Origin: Perkinsus marinus ATCC 50983
Lineage: Eukaryota; Perkinsozoa; Perkinsida; Perkinsidae
Direction of reading: 5' to 3'
Length of the DNA stretch: 49,074 nt
NCBI RefSeq assembly: GCF_000006405.1
Contig: NW_003205879.1
Coordinates: forward strand, 1,825 to 50,898
Positions 32,144 to 43,659 of this stretch are shown piece after piece (position 1 is the first letter of the stretch; the number at the start of each line of letters is the position of its first letter). The notes under the pieces are model-generated. The model ran no database searches. It saw only the letters and a program-made list of their open reading frames with translations, and was not told where the DNA came from. Both the position numbers and the translations under genes were made by a program.

Positions 32144-32804
32144 TCTGGAGTGAGCTGAAAACTACCCACACGAGCTAATTCCATCGTGCGAAAGCCCGGA
32201 TAGTTGGGTTCAGTAGCCTCAAAAGTTTTGAACCTATTGAACCCAGTTTTGAATCAAAACTAAGGTCTTCCCTCATCCCAGTGAAGACGCTGAGCTATTT
32301 GCACAAGTTTTAAGTGAGACCGACTCACTCACTTGCGGGCAAAGATGTACTCCCAAAATACTCTACTGTAACATGTTACATTTTGGTCATTTTGGATTCA
32401 GCGTATTTTCAGCGTGCTGTCACCGCACGCGACAGCGAGTTTGGGGCGAGCGCTAAATAAAGGACATACGCGCACGCCCCGATCATTACGATTGATTTTA
32501 ACCATTGGAGACTGGGGCAGCTATGCCATAGCTCCCTAGCAGGCATACCATATACTTGTGGCGCGCGGAGGAATATAAACGAGCAGTTCTGTCGGTACGA
32601 TTGAACTAGCTGTAGTTTTGACGTATTGCAAAAATGAGTTTCGCTGTTGGTTGGATTCCGGTTCAATTCGAGGGGCAGATATGCCAAACTTCGACTGGTG
32701 TCCATCCTCTACTCTGTCAAGCTCATCGGAGGTGATCAGGAGTATCTATCAGCACATCGCGAGCTGGCGGAATTGATCCGCCTGTCCCATTGCACCAAGG
32801 CATA
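32144..32804. other. DRC4 upstream region
   Basis: No gene seen. Holds the likely DRC4 promoter and an inverted decayed relative of the minisatellite flank: GAGGGGCAGATATGCCA occurs here at about 32679 and also at about 11905. Confidence 0.5.
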
Positions 32805-33000
32805 TCTTGGAGTAGTGGCATAGCTGCCCTAGTCGAGGAAATTGGTAGTGTTAAGGCGCATCCTAGGGTGGTGGCATAGCCGCCCCCACCGGAGAGATTG
32901 ATTGTACTAAGGCATATCTTTGGGTCGTGGCATAATCGCCCCAGTCGGAGAATTTGATTGTACTAAGGCATATCTTGGGGGCAGTGGCATAGCCGCCCCC
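32805..33000. repeat. Inverted 57-bp-type minisatellite upstream of epimerase copy 1
   Basis: About three units carrying AAGGCATATCTT, GGGGGCAGTGGCATAGCCGC and GAGAATTTGATTGTACT, the reverse complement of the unit at 11270-11830. A near-copy stands at the same distance before epimerase copy 2. Confidence 0.85.
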
Positions 33001-33485
33001 AAATCTCTAGTCGGTGAAGTATAAATGTGTTAATTCCGAACTTGCCTCCCATTTCATCCGCGCCAACCCGACTGGCAAGATTGCGTCCGTCTAACCCTCA
33101 GCTCTCAATACTCCGCAGTAGGGTATCCTAAATGCTGTACCTCCCTGTATTAAGGCATAGCTTGGAATGGCATAGGCGCCCCAGTCAGAGTAAACTAAGA
33201 GCTACGAAACAAACTTTATTGGAATATATTGAGCCTCCCTACAACCACCGTCCCCGTGGAGGTTTATGGAAGTTGTTGAGATAGTACTACCTTATAGATG
33301 GATTGTCACTCAGCGGTGTCCCATATTGTGTCAATAACAAATCTTCCCTCTCGATGTCCGTATCTAGCGCTTACGCTGTGCAGCTGAATTGGTCATTGGT
33401 AGTATTTCGTCGGTGATCATTTCTACTGCAATGTGAGTCTTTCATGCATCTTCTCAGTTGTTCCTTTTTTTACTCGATTTCTATT

Positions 33486-33914
33486 ATGGAGTGCTATTCC
33501 GTTGACTGCAATTCAGTTGTAGATTTGGAAAATAGTCAAATTGTTACGCTTTCTAACGACAAGATCAGAGTGACCATTGCAGAGTACGGACTCTACATTC
33601 TCAGTCTCGAGACTCCTGATCGTGATGGGAAGTTTTCTGCGGTCAATCTTAACTACGACCATGATTGGACGAAGTACCTTCACGACACTCTCTACCTGTG
33701 CTGTGGTGTAGGAAGGTAAGTGTCACTTTTCAGTGCTAAGTGTTGCCAATGGTATCATGTTTTGCAGGTATGCTAATAGGATTCTGAATGGCCGTATGAC
33801 AGTTGATGGTAAGGAGTATCAGTTGACAGTCAATGACGGGGACCATTGTCTCCATGGTGGTATCGATGGTTTCAACAAGAAGGTTTGGAAGCACACGGAT
33901 TCTTACCGTGATGG
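33486..33914 (+). CDS. Aldose 1-epimerase copy 1, cut by an assembly gap
   Basis: Exon 1 33486-33715 (230 nt), a 52-nt intron 33716-33767, exon 2 33768-33913 (146 nt). The same exon and intron lengths are seen in copy 2, with few substitutions. It encodes about the first 125 residues, including RYANRILNGRM and NDGDHCLHGGIDGF with the first catalytic His. The N run starts one base into the next intron. Sequence after the gap (34015-34075) matches the region about 0.7 kb downstream of the copy 2 stop, so the missing part was collapsed in assembly or deleted in the genome. Promoter and upstream minisatellite are also duplicated. Confidence 0.85.
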
Positions 33915-34014
33915 NNNNNNNNNNNNNNNNNNNNNNNNNNNNNNNNNNNNNNNNNNNNNNNNNNNNNNNNNNNNNNNNNNNNNNNNNNNNNNNNNNNNNN
34001 NNNNNNNNNNNNNN
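33915..34014. other. Assembly gap (100 N)
   Basis: Nominal 100-N placeholder. By comparison with epimerase copy 2 about 1.6 kb could be missing. Confidence 1.
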
Positions 34015-34075
34015 AAACGACGTCCTTGGGTGAAGGACGCTAGATTAGGGCAACACGAATCTCACTATGGTTAGA

Positions 34076-34929
34076 CTTCCCAGTCAACCGTCAGCCAGCC
34101 ATCGAAGTCCAGTATCCACATCCTGCCATTTTGCTTCCAGTTGTTGGTGGGAAGCTGTGACCACCTGGAGAATACGAGGCTGCATCAGGCCCGCTGGAAT
34201 AGTCTAGCCACAGTTGAGATCCCTTCTCCGCGAGCGTCATGGCCAGTAACGGGACTGCTCGTCACGTTTGCCTCGACGGTGCAGCACCGAACGTATACTC
34301 ACAAGACGTGACTGGCTCTCCAGCTGTGGTCTGATGAACGAAAGAAATATCCTTTCACCGAGATTCTGACATGCTCTCCGTGGATGAAGCTGCATTCGTT
34401 TGTTGAGGAGTGAAATGCATATGTTGTTGTTATAGTAGTTGTTGCTCCCATTATGAGCGAATCCGCTGCTGTGAGTGGATAGGCATCTTTAAGACCCATC
34501 ACCAGTCCGGAGGCCCTTCCTTCCACTTCAAATGAACGCCCCTCGCTGCCTCTCCTATTTTCCAACGAGGATGCCACTATCAGGCTCAGCCAGTAGATAG
34601 CGAGTGTCTTGCTGCCGGACCTAACGATCCTATTGAAGGGCACTTCAGGCAAGACATGCTTGGCTCGAGCCCTAATGCGGCACATAACGCGATAGACAAC
34701 ACTCTGCGTAACCGAGCTGGAGGTATCTGATCAGCTTTACAAACGTTGTTAAGGACGAGTATGGACTGTTGGATAAGAGCCCAAAGATAGTAGTAGGAGT
34801 AGTTCAGGAGATGAAAGGCTCACTTGAAGAAGCGTAATTGATTCCCATAGTTTATCGAGGTCATTAGAGTTGCTCTGGTCGTACCGACTCAATTGAATTT
34901 TACTTGGACAAATCTTGGGATGATGATTG
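34076..34929. other. No gene recognised
   Basis: A minus frame at 34685-34299 is open but shows no domain, start context or splice pattern I trust. Confidence 0.4.
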
Positions 34930-35195
34930 AGGCATATCTTAGGGCGGAGGCATAGCCGCCTCAGGTAGAGAAATTGATTGTACCAGGGCATATCTTGGGG
35001 TAGTGGCATAGCCGCCCCACTGGGAGGAACTGACTGTACAAAGGCGTATCTTTGGGTCGTGGCATAATCGCCCCAGGCGGATGGATTGATTGTACTAAGG
35101 CATATCTTGGGGCAGTGGCATAATCGCCCCAGTCGGAGAAATTGATTGTACTAAGGCATATCTTTGGGCAGTGGCATAGCCGCCCCCAAATATCT
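34930..35195. repeat. Inverted 57-bp-type minisatellite upstream of epimerase copy 2
   Basis: About four units with GGCATAGCCGCC or GGCATAATCGCC cores. Together with 35196-35713 it parallels 32805-33485 almost base for base in places. Confidence 0.88.
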
Positions 35196-35713
35196 AGTCG
35201 GTGAAGTATAAAGGTGTTAATTCCGAACTTGCCGCCCATTTCATCCGCGCCAACCCTACTGGCAAGATTTCGTCCGTCTAACCCACAGCTCTCAATACTC
35301 CGCAGTAGGGTATCCTAAATGCTGTACCTCCCTGTACTAAGGCATAGCTTGGAATGACATGGGCGCCCCAGTCAGAGTAAACTAAGAGCTACGAAATAGG
35401 CTTTCTTGGAATGGCATAGGCGCCCCAGTCGGAGTAAATAATTTTGAATTCGGTGAGCATCTTCCCATCTATCGTAACTGTGTGATGCATATAGGGACCG
35501 TTAAAATGGGTACTCCGCTATGAATGAATACCCCACTCATCGATGTCCCGTTTTGTGTCGGTGACAAATCTTTCTTCTCGACGCCCGTATCTAGCGGCGA
35601 CGCTGTGCAGCTGAATTAATCATTGGTGTCATTGCGTTGGTGATCTCTACTGTTTGGTGAGCATTCCATCGAAACATCTCCTCAGTTGTTACTTTTTTTA
35701 CTCGATTCCAATT

Positions 35714-37078
35714 ATGGAGTGCTATTCCGTCGACTGCAATTCAGTTGTAGATTTGAAAAATAGTCAAATCGTCACGCTTTCTAACGACAAGATCAGAGTG
35801 ACCATTGCCGAGTACGGTCTCTACATCCTCAGTCTCGAGACTCCTGATCGTGACGGGAAATTCTCTCCGGTCAACCTCAACTACGACCATGATTGGACGA
35901 AGTACCTTCACGACACTCTCTACCTGTGCTGTGGTGTAGGAAGGTAAGTGTCTCTTTTCAGTGCTGAGTGTTGCCAATTGTATCATGTTTTGCAGGTATG
36001 CTAATAGGATTCTGAATGGCCGTATGACAGTTGATGGTAAGGAGTATCAGTTGACCGTCAATGACGGGGACCATTGTCTCCATGGTGGTATCGATGGTTT
36101 CAACAAAAAGGTTTGGAAGCACACGGATTCTTACCGTGATGGTGAGTTTGATTTCACTCGTTTTATCTCCCCGAGTATTCGTTGTTGTTCAGAAAAATCG
36201 GCTTCCGCGACCTTCGCGATGCGTTCCGAGGATGGCGACCAAGGTTTCCCCGGCAATTTGGATGTCACTGTTGTTTTCACAATCACCGGTAGCAAGTTGA
36301 CGATGGAGTACTATGCCACTACTGATGCTACTACTGTTATCAATCTGACACATCATACTTACTTCAACCTCAACAACGACCATTCACAGACTATACGCGA
36401 CCACGAGTTGTGTCTACCAAATGGTCACGAATTCGTGAAGGTTGAGAACAATGGTATCCCCATTGCTGGTGCTCCATCTGATGTTAAGGGTAAGTTGATT
36501 CCTCAAGGTCTGTCTGCTTTCGATGTTGTGTGGAATGTTCGATTCCGGTATTATGTTGGATCATTTGATGTTGTTGATTCTGATTGTGTCGGTCGTACTA
36601 CATTGTTGATTTTGTTTTTGCTCGTTGGAGAATAAGTCTGAGAATATTATTTTATATCGTTTACTCATCTGACGTTGCTGAATCGAACAAGCTAGCAATG
36701 GATTTGCTCTTCTCAGGTACCGCTTTCGATTTCACCTCTCCGAGGATTATTGGTGATGCTCTTTCCGAGAAAGACCAGCAGTTGACTGAGATGGATGGAA
36801 TTGATCACAACATCGTCATTTCTGGCGAGGCTAAGGAGATGAGGACGGTTGGCAGTTTATACTGTGCCGCCACTGGTCGTCGTGTGGATATTACCTCTAA
36901 CGAGCCTGGTATTCAACTGTACACTGGAAACCATCTGCCCATGGAGAACAATGGTGTTGCCATCGAGACGCAGCACTATCCCAACTCGCCCAACCGTCCT
37001 GATTTCCCGTCGACTCTTCTCAGACCAGATGAGAAATATTACTCCAAGACAGTATATGATTTCAGTGTGGTTGCGTGA
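35714..37078 (+). CDS. GALM: Aldose 1-epimerase (galactose mutarotase), complete copy
   Basis: Interconverts alpha and beta anomers of aldohexoses, feeding galactose and glucose into metabolism; cytosolic. Four exons, 35714-35943, 35996-36141, 36193-36489 and 36717-37078, total 1035 nt, 344 residues, normal for the family. Family marks: GRYANRILNGRM (completed across the first splice), LHGGIDGFNKKVW with H106, NLTHHTYFNLN with H180, DGIDHNIV with D254, EPGIQLYTGN, and the catalytic base E309 in AIETQHYPNSPN. Introns are 52, 51 and 227 nt, all GT-AG with GTAAG or GTGAG donors. The 51-nt intron has no stop and keeps frame, so unspliced translation would insert 17 residues. A tandem partner lies 2.2 kb upstream. 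Confidence 0.96.
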
Positions 37079-37268
37079 ATCAACTTTATGATAATACAGG
37101 AGATACTTGTTGTTACCTCTATTGTTTAGATGTTCGAAGTTTTTTTCCCGGTGATATGCTAATTTCTCTAGTTAGTGTTGTTCCTGTTGAGTAGTGAATG
37201 AATAGGGCGTTAACAACTATGCTCGATCATCCAGCTTCTGTTCCTTGGCCCAGTGGGTTTGTATCAGC

Positions 37269-38694
37269 ATGGAAATGCGCGGTAGTTTGCCTTCTTTTCT
37301 GGCACAGTCAGAGACTTCCATCGGCGATGTGGCTGAGAGGAAAATGTTCAAAAATCAAAACACCCGTACTGCTACATGGAGCACTAAGAGCTCCGACTCG
37401 ATGAAGATTTCTACCCTGCAACCGGCGGAGATGAAGTTCGAGGGAAGTGAAAGTGGAGATATGAGACTGAGAGGAATTGTGAATTCCTTGAAGGCGAAGA
37501 TACGTGCTATGGAGAAACAAAGAGATTTGGAGCATGCTATAATGGAGGAGTTCAGATTGGAAGCAGGTCAGGAGAAATTCACTGAGCGTCGAGTACTCTT
37601 CCTGAAGGTAGGAAGTCCTTCCGGATTGACTCGGTTCAGTATTTAAAGTGTCATATTACGTCGTTTTCAATTAGTGCTATCGTCGACAATTGATCATGGA
37701 TGGCCTCTTTCTTCGAAATCGATGTAATTCGGTTCTTACAACGAATTCGAGCGGAGAGAGGGGGTGCTCTTGACAGAACGACGTCTTCGAGTCACCAACG
37801 TGAGATTAGGCTCTAATTCCTGATCATTAGGGAAACACGAATCTCACTATGTTGATCGTAGCACCAACTACGAAACTTGAATCACACTCCTTGGAGGTGT
37901 GTTAACCATGCGGACATCGGCCATCTTTCAGTACTGAGACGTTGTTGTCATCCCATTCGATCGAATTGTTGAGGGCGTCGCTCTCTTCATCTGCAGTAGA
38001 TCGCTTGACAACATACATCGCCGAACCCTCATGCCTTGGTTTGTCTGGCCAGGCCTTCTTTTAGGCACAACTACTCTGCATGGAGCGTCGCATCCAGAAG
38101 CTTGAACATGCACTAGAACATTCCGCACCGCCACGAACTTATGCTATATCACGAGCGGCGTCCAAGAAGGCTGCTGTGCTAGAGGCCGAATCAGTCATCG
38201 CGGCGGCCGTTGAACGAATGAGAGAAGCGCATACTTCATTGGTTAAAAATAGCAGTAGCGAGGAGATTGACACTCTCTGCGAAGTGCTGCGGGAAACTTG
38301 TTATCAGCTTCTGATGACATGGAGGGACCCCGAGGCCGAGCAGATTGTGCAAGATTTTACTCTAGCTCCTGTTCAACCGAAGGGTTGTTGTAACGAGTGT
38401 CAGAAGGAGATAGAAAAGTGGGTGAGAGGCTGTTGGACGGCTTGTAATATCAGAATCGATCAAGTACAAAGTGAAATACAAAAGAAACAGTTTCCTCGGT
38501 GACGATGAGATGTCTTGTTTTACTATTGGGGGTTGGAAGTATAGGGAAGTAGTGCCGTATCGGCTGGATCGCACTCTTCATCAACTGGTTGCAACTCGAC
38601 AATGTCGAGTCGACAACCATACGAGGCGGGAACGCCGATTGGGCGCCGCTCACGGACGAGGAGCAAGTGCCCATCAGAAGATTGATATAGACCT
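37269..38694 (+). CDS. Hypothetical coiled-coil protein(s), exon structure unsure
   Basis: Two long plus-strand pieces. One from ATG 37269 (MEMRGSLPSFLAQSETSIGD; then charged helix RLRGIVNSLKAKIRAMEKQR) reaches a GTAGGAAG donor-like site at 37611. The other from ATG 38080 (MERRIQKLEHALEHSAPPRT; later ESVIAAAVERMREAH and CCNECQKEIEKWV) reaches about 38462. A last piece with CRIGWIALFINWLQLDN and GGNADWAPLTDEEQV ends in TAG at about 38694 and can be joined from a GTACAAAG donor at 38463. A piece at about 37699-37790 (FFEIDVIRFLQRIRAERGG) may be an intervening exon. One or two genes; function unknown. Heptad-like charged helices are visible. Confidence 0.45.
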
Positions 38695-39855
38695 TGTATC
38701 ATGTGTAATCTCTAGCCTCCGAGGTGTGGCAGGGAGCTTGTCGACTCACGAGTGCCCTCTGGGCACTGCGGAGGGAGACACGCAACTTGCGTGACGCAAG
38801 TCACACAAAGGACGCTCAGAATAGCAAGCTTCTACCGAAAAAATCTAATTCGCTAAACGCATCTACGAGACTAATCAAGATTGTCACGTCCGTCTGGCTA
38901 GCGTCACTAGCTAGGTAGCTTGAAGGAGACTCATATGTTCCTTATGCCGGCACCTATTGTGACAATCGCGGTCCCGAACTCTGCTTCGCCGGAAGAATCC
39001 CGGAAGACAACTCTCTAGCATGGCTTCAACCGTGGAGAAGCTACGCTTTTTTCGAGCAGAAGACTGACGATAGCTATGAATCAACAACGGACGAGCGCAG
39101 AAACATCTCATTAGCAATCAACTTCTGATCGTGCCGTATCTACTGTACCAGTGGCTAGACTATTGTGTCAATCGAGAATTGACTCAACTTCTTCTGGTTA
39201 GTGAGAACTGAGTATAGTAGCTCTGATGGGCAAGGGCCACAACGCTATAAAGGTGAAGGTCGGAGCACTACCCGGGACTTGACAAGTCCTCAGGATTATT
39301 CGGAATTTCCAAGTCGAGTATGGCCCTCCAGCGATAGACAATCTGAACACTACGCTGTCTCCTTCCGCTGTCTATTCTATTTCCGGTAACTGCAAGTCTT
39401 TGTCTCCGTGATAAGGTCCAAGTCACTCTTTGTAGGTCCAAGTTGAAGCAAACGTACTGTCGGCAGCTCATAGCTCAGCCATGGTAGCTGTATCTATTTT
39501 AATCATCATATGAAATACTTTTATTCCAATTCCTCGTCTTCAGGCAACTCACGTCATGTGCTGTCTACATGAGCCACAGAGGCTCGCGCAATTGGTGCCC
39601 GGCTGAAGAATGGAAGCCTTCGCGTTATCACGAGCGGCTCCTACTTTCTTCCGCTGTAGCCCTTAGTCTGTGAGTATCGAGCCGGGCCACTTTGGTCAGA
39701 AAAGTGGCTACTCGTGAGGATCTCATAGGATGAATAATCGGCATGAATTATTCGTTTTATGAGAGGTTCCCTTAGGGAACTTCCCTACTTGAGTTTCTAT
39801 GAGCCCATCATGAACTCAACACTGGCTGAGATCTCCCTCGTAGTTGAAAACAAGC
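38695..39855. other. Intergenic, left flank of the secreted-gene duplication
   Basis: No gene supported. 39221-39330 matches 45078-45190, marking the left limit of a duplicated segment. Mini-palindromes at 38752-38766, 38785-38801 and 39766-39780. Confidence 0.6.
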
Positions 39856-40092
39856 ATGCCTCAGTACTCCTTGCTCTCCCTCCTCCTCGCCCTACTCGGT
39901 CTATTGGATGCCCAGCTATCCGAAAAGCTTTGTGGGTCGTCATCTACCGCATTCGGCGACTTCTCGGTCGAAACCAATTTCACGAGCCCAACAACAGCGG
40001 ATGTTTCTGCTTCGTTCGCTTTTGATAATGAAAAACCGGCAAACGGTACCGAGACGGGTATTATATTGTGTACATTGCTATGTAGAGAATGA
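39856..40092 (+). CDS. Small secreted protein, short or truncated paralogue
   Basis: ATG at 39856 gives 78 residues opening MPQYSLLSLLLALLGLLDAQ, a clear signal peptide, then CGSSSTAFGDFSVETNF and SPTTADVSASFAF. It is a paralogue of 45457-45840 (similar signal, KLCGSSST versus KYCGSGST, TTADVS versus TTADIY). Similarity stops at about residue 55, and a GTACCG donor-like site there may start an intron or a frameshift. The short tail to the stop is unlike the paralogue. No toxin or enzyme motif recognised. Confidence 0.55.
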   Translation: MPQYSLLSLLLALLGLLDAQLSEKLCGSSSTAFGDFSVETNFTSPTTADVSASFAFDNEKPANGTETGIILCTLLCRE

Positions 40093-41072
40093 TGTAGAGG
40101 ACTAGACAGGTTGTGTTGATGCTACTAGAGGCATTCAAGGCCAGCCTTTTGACAGGTATGTGCACATCAGCACCAAACTCATTGTTTGATCCTATTTATT
40201 GCGTCATCTTATATTTGACGGAGGGCGTTTGAACCGGAAACACGTTGACCTTACCTAGCGCCAAACACTGTTTAACGGTTCAACTTGATCGCGCGAGGGC
40301 GGGTCAGCTCAAAGCGCAAGAAGGGTTAGAATCAATAGTGTTTGACTCTCAAGAAACCATCACCGGCAGCATCAGACAGTCAGTGCCGACGGTTCGAGCG
40401 CAGTCGGGCATCTGTGCTACTGGTCACAACTTTCAAGGGAGCTGCAGTATTCAGCAGTTGCACACATAGTGTGTGTCACACAACACGAGAAACTCGTCCG
40501 CAGACTCCTCGACTCGTCTCCTGGCAAGAAGAACATCATACAGCCACCTCGGCCAGCCTTGCGGCTTCGTGCAACTCAACTGGCCGGTTGGCTTCCCTGC
40601 TTCACAGCACGCCCGTTTTCCCCATTGTCTGAGCTCAGCAGCGGCTGGTGGATTTTGTTCATTGCTCTCGGATCATTCCCGATTCTCCTTACCAAGTCAA
40701 CTCCGCGGAGGAGATGTTTGTTTACGATTTTTCACTTTTTTCATACGATTGAAGCCGTTTTTTCAATCGTGAAGTTTTTTCCACGCAATAAACAACGCGA
40801 TACCATGCTGGAAAATAATGAGGCGTCAAGAAGCAGATACTATAGTCGCGTTATGATCACACCTGCACCAGAAGCAGGTGCTCAGACTATGATGAGACTC
40901 ATTCAAAAAGTAGAGCGATAGGAGGGCAAAAATGAGGCGTCACTCCTCAGTAGGAGTGGCGGCAAGAATCGATGACATTTCTCGGCAGACAGAAGACTTA
41001 ACAGGGATCAGAAGTACCGTGATCGAGATAACAAGATTTGTAGTACACATTTTGTACTATCCAGGGCCACAA
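40093..41072. other. Region between small secreted gene and 564-residue gene
   Basis: Plus frames at 40469-40921 are open in more than one phase but lack start or domain support. Inverted repeats at 40860-40880 and 40941-40958. Confidence 0.4.
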
Positions 41073-42767
41073 TCAGATGTTGATAAGGTTGATCTCCGTG
41101 TGATTAAAGATAATCAAACTACCCGTGTGCTTGTAGAAGGGCGCCCAGATACCATAAGCAACAGGGAAGTCGAGTGTGTACTTCAGGAAACTTCCACCTG
41201 TTGATTCAACGTAGAATTCACCCTCAGCTATGAATCCGGCGAGTCCGGCATCGATTCCACCTTCCAGCGGGAGTAAGTTTCCGATATAATTATTGGCACC
41301 GCCACCGACCACTCCAACACCACCGAATGTAGCAGTTAGCAGATCTGTGTTACCAGACTTGAGCGACACCGAGCCACTGAGCACATAACCACAGGCTATA
41401 TTCACTGGACCATCGAAATAGCTAGGGTTTCCACCGTCCAGAACTTGAAAACCAGCTGTAGCCTCGAGGCTTACTTCGCCATCGGTTGAAAAGACGACGG
41501 CAGTGCCCCCACCAGATATATGGAGGTCAACAGCAAGGTTGCTCTCCTGGACGAGTATGAATCCGGCCGAAATACGTTTTTCATCGGGCGAATAATGGTC
41601 GAACAGCGATCCAGTGGCATCGATGGTGTTCTTAGCACCGACCCTGTTTATTCCAGCATGGACACAGAAGATGTCACTATCCGGCTTCTTCGTCAAGCTA
41701 CAATTTGCAGGGAAAGCCATTTGAGCAAGCTGCCTACCATGGTTTTGATTCTTAAAGTACTCTTCAGCAGCACTGTTTGGTTCAATACCAAAATACTCGA
41801 TAGGTTTAAATATAGATGACGCATTGTTATTGCGAAGACCTCGAGCGCCGCGACCGTTCTTCATCCAGTCCAGTACCGACCAACGTCCTTCATAAGCCGA
41901 ATAGAATAGACGCTCAGCTTCTGACAGGTACTTCCCAGACACAATCGCGGTACTGTGAGTACGGAATGCAGAGCTGACGAACGGGTTCTGTGCTGACATG
42001 TTGTATTCAACAGAACTCGCATAAGTGGCGTGGAGCTCGTCAACAGCCTCCTTGAGGCTCATATCCCCCTTGAGCTCGCCGTAAGCTGTCACCAACACTT
42101 CTTGATAGAGTTCGTTACCCATATAGCTATTCCTGGCCTCCATCTTCAATACTTTACCATCAACATTTCCATCCATGTACACAGTGAAGAAGTCGGCCCC
42201 CATTCCTTCCTTAGCGAACCCATCAAGTGTATCACCTCCTGGCATGTTGGCGGCGTAGCCGACGAGTACCCGTGCCGGAGTTCCATCGAGGTTGGTTTTT
42301 CCAAGATTAGTGAAGCCGAACTCAGTAAGATAGGTGGCATATCTAAAGGCCTGTCCCTGAGCCTCGTAGTTAGTGTTACCATCTACGGCGCCTTCACTGA
42401 GGACCTTCGCAATTCCCCCGAAGACTTCCTCATGTTTACTATAATCAGCAGAGCTGGCCGTGAGCACATATTTGTACGGTCTGTTAGGAAGGGCTTGGAC
42501 TCTAGCCATACCATCATCAGTCAAAATAATATCTTCTCTTTCGGTGAGAATTCCATCATCCATACCGGGTAAGGCAAGGCCCTCAGTTTCAGCTTGATCT
42601 GAGACACCGCAAGGAATGGTGGTCCTGATGCCAAGACTCCTTCCCCATGTGGTGCAATAGGTCTTCCTTATGAGTTGCATACGGGTTGTCAGCGTTGAAA
42701 CAGGACTCTGCAATACAGCGAGCACCACTGTTAAGAGATAGAGTGAAAGCTTTGGATTGCTTGCCAT
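41073..42767 (-). CDS. Secreted protein of unknown function, 564 residues
   Basis: ATG at 42767 opens MASNPKLSLYLLTVVLAVLQ followed by SPVSTL, a convincing signal peptide. The frame extends further up only through a GTG. Single exon to 41073. The central part is acidic and mixed (NMPGGDTLDGFAKEGMGAD, EAVDELHATYASS, SAFRTHSTAIVSGKYLSEAE). The C-terminal third is Gly-rich with beta-like repeats (ISGGGTAVVFSTDGEVS, FGGVGVVGGGANNYIG) and may form a beta-helix or adhesive domain. No known domain recognised. A decayed tandem copy lies upstream at 43660-44640. Probably an extracellular or secretory-pathway protein of a lineage-specific family. Confidence 0.85.
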   Translation of the reverse strand: MASNPKLSLYLLTVVLAVLQSPVSTLTTRMQLIRKTYCTTWGRSLGIRTTIPCGVSDQAETEGLALPGMDDGILTEREDIILTDDGMARVQALPNRPYKYVLTASSADYSKHEEVFGGIAKVLSEGAVDGNTNYEAQGQAFRYATYLTEFGFTNLGKTNLDGTPARVLVGYAANMPGGDTLDGFAKEGMGADFFTVYMDGNVDGKVLKMEARNSYMGNELYQEVLVTAYGELKGDMSLKEAVDELHATYASSVEYNMSAQNPFVSSAFRTHSTAIVSGKYLSEAERLFYSAYEGRWSVLDWMKNGRGARGLRNNNASSIFKPIEYFGIEPNSAAEEYFKNQNHGRQLAQMAFPANCSLTKKPDSDIFCVHAGINRVGAKNTIDATGSLFDHYSPDEKRISAGFILVQESNLAVDLHISGGGTAVVFSTDGEVSLEATAGFQVLDGGNPSYFDGPVNIACGYVLSGSVSLKSGNTDLLTATFGGVGVVGGGANNYIGNLLPLEGGIDAGLAGFIAEGEFYVESTGGSFLKYTLDFPVAYGIWAPFYKHTGSLIIFNHTEINLINI

Positions 42768-42890
42768 CGTAGAAGGATTTAGCAGCCTACAAAGTTTCTG
42801 ATATAACCCCTCGTCGCTCAACCAACGACCCTCAACGCACAGCCAGGAACTTCCTGACAGGAAGAGTCCCCTATCGCGGTGGTTCACCGT

Positions 42891-42947
42891 GATCACCGGG
42901 TGATACCCGGTGATCCGTAGTACCGGCGATCATCACCGTCGGTGATG
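42891..42947. repeat. Two adjacent near-perfect palindromes upstream of the 564-residue gene
   Basis: GATCACCGGGT, spacer GAT, ACCCGGTGATC (42891-42915), then CATCACC, spacer GTC, GGTGATG (42931-42947). They lie 125-180 bp upstream of the ATG on the coding strand, where they could be operator-like or simply mini-palindromes of the wider class seen in this contig. Confidence 0.85.
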
Positions 42948-43659
42948 AACTAACCGATCCACATAATTCAGGGTAATGCCGAGATTATATCATCACGACT
43001 CCCAGTTCCGGACGCGTGAACAGCGAGATAGTAAATATCAACTCTTTCCATGACAGTCGTAGAATTGCGGAGTCCGGAACCGACAAGAAGCTCTCATTGA
43101 GTTGGAAAATAGTCTCACGCTATGTGACTAAGCTCTATGAGGGGGCGTTGCGATATAATCCTTCTAACATACACCGCTGGGTGAGCAACAGGTTGTTGTG
43201 CGAACGTCTAACGCGGAGACAACGGCCATGCGTACAAGAGGTAGCGTGCCTACTCTTACGTAGACACACTTGAACCAGAGTGAAGATACGGTAGCCTCGG
43301 GAATTTTGACCAAACGTTAAACTTCAGAATCGCCACAGAGGAGGAAGCCCATATACGCTGAGGTAGGGAGCGGCGTACACGAAACTGAGGCCCGCAAAAT
43401 GAAGACTCACTGCGAGGCCACATTCACGTATGCAGATCCGGACATGGTTACACGATCGAGAACAAATTGGAGTTAGATGATCTAACTCATGGTATCTCGC
43501 CCTACAAAGAACACTTGTCCACAAACTCACAGGTCGTTACTGATAGAGACTGATGCGAGAGAGGCGAACGGCGAGAACCTATCACTGGGATCTCTGCCAT
43601 ACGCAGATATAATACGTCGGAGGGAGGACCAATGTCCATGATCTATCAAATCAGACATC

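Noticed and set aside
36142-36192. Reading the epimerase exon 2 straight into exon 3
   Set aside because: The 51-nt interval is open but its 17 residues do not fit the family. Ends are GTGAG and TTCAG, and removal restores a normal mutarotase sequence.
39759-40025. Alternative plus-strand frames over the first small secreted gene
   Set aside because: They are shadows of the frame with the signal peptide, which is supported by its paralogue at 45457.
42768-42896. Extended N-terminus of the 564-residue secreted protein
   Set aside because: The upstream codons start from GTG and bury the signal peptide; ATG 42767 begins a typical signal sequence.
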